From positions 2,046,001-2,110,000 of the forward strand of contig CBDEGU010000012.1 in NCBI GenBank assembly GCA_965238045.1: 64,000 bases of DNA, given 5' to 3'. Under the pieces are notes generated by a model that saw nothing but the letters and a program-made list of their open reading frames with translations, was not told the origin of the DNA and made no database searches. The translations under genes and the position numbers were made by a program. Of the stretch, positions 60,664-64,000 are shown piece by piece. The DNA is from CBDEGU01 sp965238045 (GTDB lineage: Bacteria; Acidobacteriota; Terriglobia; Bryobacterales; UBA6623). Positions within the stretch are counted from its first letter, which is position 1, and each line of letters begins with the position of its first letter.

Positions 60664-61806
60664 TCAGTTTTGCGCGACCTCGGGCCGGGCCAGAATACGC
60701 CGCAGCGCCTCCAGGTGACGATCGATCTCTTGCGGCTCGTTGTAGAGATGGACGGCGGTGCGAACACGTCCGTCATTGGCCCAAACGATGATATTCTCGT
60801 CCTGCAATGCCGCCCCGATCTGCTGGGCCGCTGGATGGAGAAACGATACGATGCCGGACTGAAATTCTTTTTCGGCCGGCGTCAGCATCGCAAGCCCCAT
60901 GTCGGCAAGACCATCATAGAGCTTTCCCACGACCGGCCGCAGCGCCTCGTCGATATTTTCGACGCCGATCTCAAGAAGGTATTGCAAGCTGGCATGCAGC
61001 GCGAAAATGGAACCGAAATTCGGCATCCCGGCGACGAATCGCGCCGCGCCCTGTTTGTATTCAAAACGCTCGAAGCGATCGTCGGTGAAAATATTCCGCA
61101 CGCCATACCAGCCGGCGGTCGCGGGCTTCAGGCGATCGAGCAACTCGGGCGCACAGTAGGTGATGCCGAGTCCGTGGGGTGTGAATAGCCATTTGTAAGA
61201 GCTGGCGACAAGAAAGTCCACACCCTCGACCGAGACCGGAACTCGCCCCAGCGCTTGGGTGGCGTCGACGCAGAAGATGGCGCCCGCGCGGTGCGCCTCT
61301 TCTCCTAGTTGGCGCAAGAAGGGGAGCTGCGTGCCGGATTTGTAGCTCACCTGGCTGACCGAAACCAGCCGGGTCGACGCGTTGATTTGCGACACCAAAT
61401 CTTCCAGCCGAATCATCCCCAACTTCGCTTCAACCACCCGCAAACGCACGCCGCGTTCGGCCAGCCGCAACCAGCTCACCACGTTCGACGGAAACTCTAG
61501 ATCCGTAATCAGAACTTCATCACCCGCCTCCCACTCCAGCGAATTCGCCAGCAGGTTGAGCCCCTCGGTCGCGTTGGAGAGGAAGGCGATCGTGTCCGGG
61601 GACGTATCCAGCAGCTGGGCCATCAAAGCAACGGTCTCCCGTTCCTTCTGATAGAGCAGCGGGCGGTTGATGCTGCCCATCGACTTAGCGTCGAGATAGG
61701 CGGCCAGCGCTCGCCGCGAATCGGTCGAGAGCAGACCCTCGGCGGCCGTATTCAAATAAGTGAACTCTCGAGTTTGCGGAAACTCGTCTTTGTTGGGAAT
61801 CTTCAC
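60664..61806 (-). CDS. Class V aminotransferase / cysteine desulfurase-like protein
   Basis: 380 residues from GTG 61806 (MKIPNKDEFPQTREFTYLNT). PLP enzyme, fold type I: AAEGLLSTDSRRALAAYLDA, IAFLSNATEGLNLLANSLEW, VLITDLEFPSNVVSWLRLAE, VSVSQVSYKSGTQLPF, AGAIFCVDATQALGRVPVSV (Asp on the PLP ring nitrogen), and the Schiff-base lysine in DFLVASSYKWLFTPHGLGIT. C-terminal NFGSIFALHASLQYLLEIGV. Closest in style to the isopenicillin-N-epimerase/cysteine-desulfurase-like subgroup; substrate unknown. No catalytic Cys loop is obvious. The frame is open to 61893 but has no start site there. Downstream GH109-like gene follows in 29 bases. Confidence 0.83.
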   Translation of the reverse strand: MKIPNKDEFPQTREFTYLNTAAEGLLSTDSRRALAAYLDAKSMGSINRPLLYQKERETVALMAQLLDTSPDTIAFLSNATEGLNLLANSLEWEAGDEVLITDLEFPSNVVSWLRLAERGVRLRVVEAKLGMIRLEDLVSQINASTRLVSVSQVSYKSGTQLPFLRQLGEEAHRAGAIFCVDATQALGRVPVSVEGVDFLVASSYKWLFTPHGLGITYCAPELLDRLKPATAGWYGVRNIFTDDRFERFEYKQGAARFVAGMPNFGSIFALHASLQYLLEIGVENIDEALRPVVGKLYDGLADMGLAMLTPAEKEFQSGIVSFLHPAAQQIGAALQDENIIVWANDGRVRTAVHLYNEPQEIDRHLEALRRILARPEVAQN

Positions 61807-61953
61807 TGCATTTTCTCTTGGGTACCCTGTTCGATGGTTGTCTGCTCGCTGGTTCTCTGTTCGGTCCTCGCCTCGGCGACTCGCGGGCTCCAATCACATA
61901 AGGCGAATCATACACGCTCGGATCATACAAGCACGAATCCTGCCCGCTCGAAT

Positions 61954-62694
61954 TCAAACAATGCTCGGCGGCACCTCCATGCGCATGAATCTTTGGTGCG
62001 CGTGGTTCACATGCCGCTTCCCGTCACGCAACGAGATGGTGAGATGTCCAGGCAGCAACGCGTCGAACTCCAAATCATGCAGTTTCGCGACGCTCTGGGC
62101 GCACTGCTGAATGTTGCAGTCCCAAGTATGGATGATGGCCAGCCGGCCGCCGTGAAAGATCGTATCACCGGCGAAGAGGCATTTGTGTCCGCCATCGTCA
62201 AGCAAGAAGGAGAGCATGCCGGCGCTATGCCCCGGCGTCTCATAAACCTGCAACTCGGCGTCCCCGACCGAAACCGTGTCGCCGTCGCTCAATTCCCGCG
62301 AAATTTCGCAGGCGCGAAACTCGTAGTCTTGCGGGTATACGCCGGCCCGTTTGGCGTCCCGCAGACTAATACGTTCTTCGTCCCCGTCCCTAACCCAGCC
62401 AGCGGCCTCGGGCGCGGCCATCACCTCCACCCCGAATCGCTCTCGCCAAACCGCCGCCGCCCCCGCATGATCGGCGTGAGCGTGTGTCAGCAGCAGATAG
62501 CGCAACCGCGACGGATCGAGCCCGTCGAAGCGAATGTTCTCGATGATCGGATCAATGGATGGGCCGCTCCCCGCATCGATCAAAGCCAGCTCCTCCCCGC
62601 CGTTGATCAAGTACACATGGCAGTCATAGGAGTCCGAGAGGCCGAAGCCGAGCCTGCCGCCTCCAATCAAATGGGTTCGTTTTGTCAATCGCAT
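61954..62694 (-). CDS. Metallo-beta-lactamase fold hydrolase
   Basis: 246 residues from ATG 62694 (AGGA upstream). The zinc motif is LLLTHAHADHAGAAAVW; further ligands lie in YETPGHSAGMLSFLL, FAGDTIFHGG and LLPGHLTISLRDG. The start is RTHLIGGGRLGFGLSDSYDC, then HVYLINGGEELALIDAGSGP, usual for glyoxalase II/MBL-fold hydrolases. Cytoplasmic. Substrate unknown. An upstream frame to 62748 has no ribosome site. A promoter with an inverted repeat precedes it (62812-62842). Confidence 0.85.
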   Translation of the reverse strand: MRLTKRTHLIGGGRLGFGLSDSYDCHVYLINGGEELALIDAGSGPSIDPIIENIRFDGLDPSRLRYLLLTHAHADHAGAAAVWRERFGVEVMAAPEAAGWVRDGDEERISLRDAKRAGVYPQDYEFRACEISRELSDGDTVSVGDAELQVYETPGHSAGMLSFLLDDGGHKCLFAGDTIFHGGRLAIIHTWDCNIQQCAQSVAKLHDLEFDALLPGHLTISLRDGKRHVNHAHQRFMRMEVPPSIV

Positions 62695-62811
62695 AAGTTT
62701 TTTCCTGACGACTCCGGCGCCTGAACAGGAGTATTGCAGATCGTCCATGCTGCTGGACAGCCAGCCTGGAGCACTCCGCCTCTACAGGCAACAAAATTTA
62801 ACAAACTTCTG

Positions 62812-62842
62812 ATTATAAACGGTTTATATTGCGAATCCGCAA
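62812..62842 (-). promoter_or_regulatory. Promoter with palindrome for the MBL-fold gene
   Basis: Reading the minus strand: TTGCGG, 19 bases, TATAAT (62817-62812). The spacer and -10 region include ATAAACGGTTTAT (62815-62827), a near-perfect palindrome that a repressor could occupy. The 19-base spacing is longer than ideal. Confidence 0.4.
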
Positions 62843-62918
62843 GAAGATCCAGACCGCCCCGCTCTGCCCCGCGATCCCAGATCCCGTTCTTCGGGATGCA
62901 AGAAAGTACTAGGACAAA

Positions 62919-62929
62919 AATACTGTATT
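62919..62929. promoter_or_regulatory. AATACTGTATT palindrome upstream of the leuB-type leader
   Basis: The same 11-bp palindrome that precedes hisZ (40539). Here it is flanked by AGGAC (62911) and GTCCT (62937-62941) as outer inverted bases, ~12 bases before the TTGACT -35-like element. Confidence 0.4.
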
Positions 62930-62940
62930 TGAACTAGTCC

Positions 62941-62970
62941 TTGACTTCGATGTGTCAGGTGTATTACTTA
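62941..62970 (+). promoter_or_regulatory. Putative promoter of the leuB-type leader
   Basis: TTGACT at 62941-62946 with TATTAC (15-base spacer) or TACTTA (18-base spacer) as -10. It would start a leader of about 240 bases containing a terminator before the coding region. Confidence 0.35.
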
Positions 62971-63070
62971 ATAGACAGGATTCATCCCGCCCGAAGGGTG
63001 GAGGGTCCAGAACAGCGAGAATCATTTTATTCTCCCTCGATTATTGGTCTTACCTCACTCAATCACTCAT

Positions 63071-63107
63071 CCCGGTCGCCGATTCCCGGCTGGCCGGGTT
63101 TTTTTTT
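63071..63107 (+). terminator. Rho-independent terminator in the leader of the leuB-type gene
   Basis: CCCGG at 63071-63075 or 63085-63089 can pair with CCGGG at 63094-63098. The longer version adds GCC/GGC pairs. Nine T follow at 63099-63107. The two possible upstream partners offer mutually exclusive hairpins. It precedes the start codon by ~110 bases, as in attenuated biosynthetic genes. Confidence 0.7.
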
Positions 63108-63219
63108 GTAATGATCCCTCTCCGTCGCGGCATCGCCCTTTGCTGGGGCGAGTGTGCGTATCGGCTATTGTGCGTAGCGGAGAAACTTGTCAGGCCCGGG
63201 GTGGGGACGAGATAGAGGC

Positions 63220-64000
63220 GTGAAGACATTCCGCATCGCATTGCTTCCAGGCGACGGCATCGGCCCAGAGGTCCTCGCCGAGGGCGTCAAGGTGCTCCGG
63301 ACGGTTCAGTCGCGGCTGCGGGGGGTTGAGTTCGTGCTGACCGAATTGCCTGCCGGCGCCGAAGAGTACCAGCGGAATGGCATCGCGCTTCCGGAAGCGG
63401 TTTTCCAGCAGTGCGCCGATCACGACGCCATTCTCTTCGGGGCCATGGGGCTGCCCGGCGTTCGCCAGCGGAGCGGAGTCGAAATCGCTCCGCAGCTAGA
63501 CCTGCGTGAGCGGCTGGACCTCTACCGCGGCCTGCGTCCGGTCCATCTCTACCACCCGGCACACTCGCCGCTCAAGGGGTACGCGGCCGGTGCCATCGAC
63601 CTCCTGATTGTCCGGGAGAATACCGAGGGCATGTTCTCAAGCCGGGGGGCAACCTTCTCCCCTAATGCCGAGGCCGTCGAAGACACCCTGCGGATCTCGC
63701 GGCACGGCGCCGAGCGCATCGTCCGGGCGGCGTTCCATGAAGCCGCCCAGCGCCGCGGCCGTCTCACCCTGGTGGATAAATCCAACGTGCTCCCCTCGAT
63801 GGTTTTCCTGCGCCGCATCTTCGACGAGATAGCCGAAGAGTTTCCGGCCATCGAAACCGATCGCATTTACATCGACGCCGCCAGTCTGTATCTGATCCAG
63901 CGGCCCGAGTCGTTCGATGTGATCGTGACCGAAAATCTGTTCGGCGATATTTTGTCGGATTTGGCCGCCGGTCTGGTCGGCGGTATGGGCATGGCCCCCT
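63220..64000 (+). CDS. Isopropylmalate/isocitrate-dehydrogenase family enzyme (3' end outside window)
   Basis: 260 codons from GTG 63220 to the edge. FRIALLPGDGIGPEVLAEGV; AGAEEYQRNGIALPEAVFQQ; AILFGAMGLPGVR; the substrate Arg cluster LDLRERLDLYRGLRPVHLYH; DLLIVRENTEGMFSSRG; TLVDKSNVLPSMVFLRRIFD (catalytic Lys); IYIDAASLYLIQRPESFDVI with VTENLFGDILSDLAAGLVGG (metal Asp pair). This is the beta-decarboxylating dehydrogenase family. The RE.L.LYRGLRPV pattern and the missing Leu-type insert make 3-isopropylmalate, tartrate or homoisocitrate dehydrogenase possible; leuB is likeliest from the attenuator-like leader. GAGG lies just upstream of GTG. Confidence 0.8.
   Translation, partial: MKTFRIALLPGDGIGPEVLAEGVKVLRTVQSRLRGVEFVLTELPAGAEEYQRNGIALPEAVFQQCADHDAILFGAMGLPGVRQRSGVEIAPQLDLRERLDLYRGLRPVHLYHPAHSPLKGYAAGAIDLLIVRENTEGMFSSRGATFSPNAEAVEDTLRISRHGAERIVRAAFHEAAQRRGRLTLVDKSNVLPSMVFLRRIFDEIAEEFPAIETDRIYIDAASLYLIQRPESFDVIVTENLFGDILSDLAAGLVGGMGMAP

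Overview
The window is a high-GC bacterial chromosome segment without rRNA genes. Large exported enzyme families stand out: Tat-exported enolase-superfamily, Gfo/Idh/MocA, PIG-L and DUF1080 proteins, and a Ser/Thr kinase fused to a PD40 propeller. Together with dense, mostly short operons they suggest an Acidobacteriota genome of the Bryobacterales/Solibacter type. This placement is inferred from gene content and style, not from a marker tree.

Layout. 1-3.4 kb: pyruvate carboxylase, cut by the window edge. 3.4-7.1 kb: a decayed accessory patch with an IS1380-type transposase remnant, paired degenerate repeats, a tRNA-3'-like sequence, a membrane glycosyltransferase and a small secreted gene with a stop at codon 3. 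7.1-16.4 kb: secreted and sugar-acid enzymes (a SecD-P1-like orphan, two exported enolase-superfamily proteins, an RraA-like protein, a TIM-barrel isomerase, DUF3179, PIG-L), with a TfoX gene broken at a G7 tract and a 312-bp inverted-repeat element. 16.6-19.3 kb: a kinase-propeller protein. 19.3-20.9 kb: a long non-coding stretch that ends at the SRP RNA gene. 20.9-24.0 kb: ffs-dnaX-ybaB-recR. 24.0-33.2 kb: DUF1080 lipoprotein, GT2, gap-pgk with upstream secreted, CPBP and redoxin genes, GT4-yggS, tmk. 33.2-35.7 kb: a PhoB/PhoR-like two-component pair. 35.9-40.3 kb: amidohydrolase, M61 peptidase, MATE exporter. 40.5-42.9 kb: hisZ-hisG. 42.9-48.7 kb: PHP-like hydrolase, DUF6599 protein, secA. 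48.8-54.9 kb: a MITE-like element, gmd-fcl, and a three-module LplT/PlsC/acyl-ACP synthetase fusion. 54.9-64 kb: esterase-like hydrolase, archease-rtcB, exported GH109-like and mannonate-dehydratase-like enzymes, class V aminotransferase, MBL hydrolase, and a leader with a terminator in front of an isopropylmalate-dehydrogenase-type gene.

How parts fit. Housekeeping blocks (dnaX-recR, gap-pgk, hisZ-hisG, rtcB-archease, response regulator-kinase) use stop/start overlaps or short gaps and look operonic. The accessory enzymes fit degradation of sugars, sugar acids and glycans outside the cytoplasm. The most unusual material is non-coding. One interspersed repeat family (TAGCCCGCATTTCTCACCAC...) occurs as a full palindromic MITE-like copy at 48.8 kb and as single arms at 3.4, 8.4 and 23.2 kb; the 8.4-kb arm is translated as the start of a Tat signal peptide. 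There is also a second inverted-repeat element at 13.8 kb, a structured non-coding region at 20.2 kb, and a palindrome shared by the hisZ and leuB-type upstream regions.
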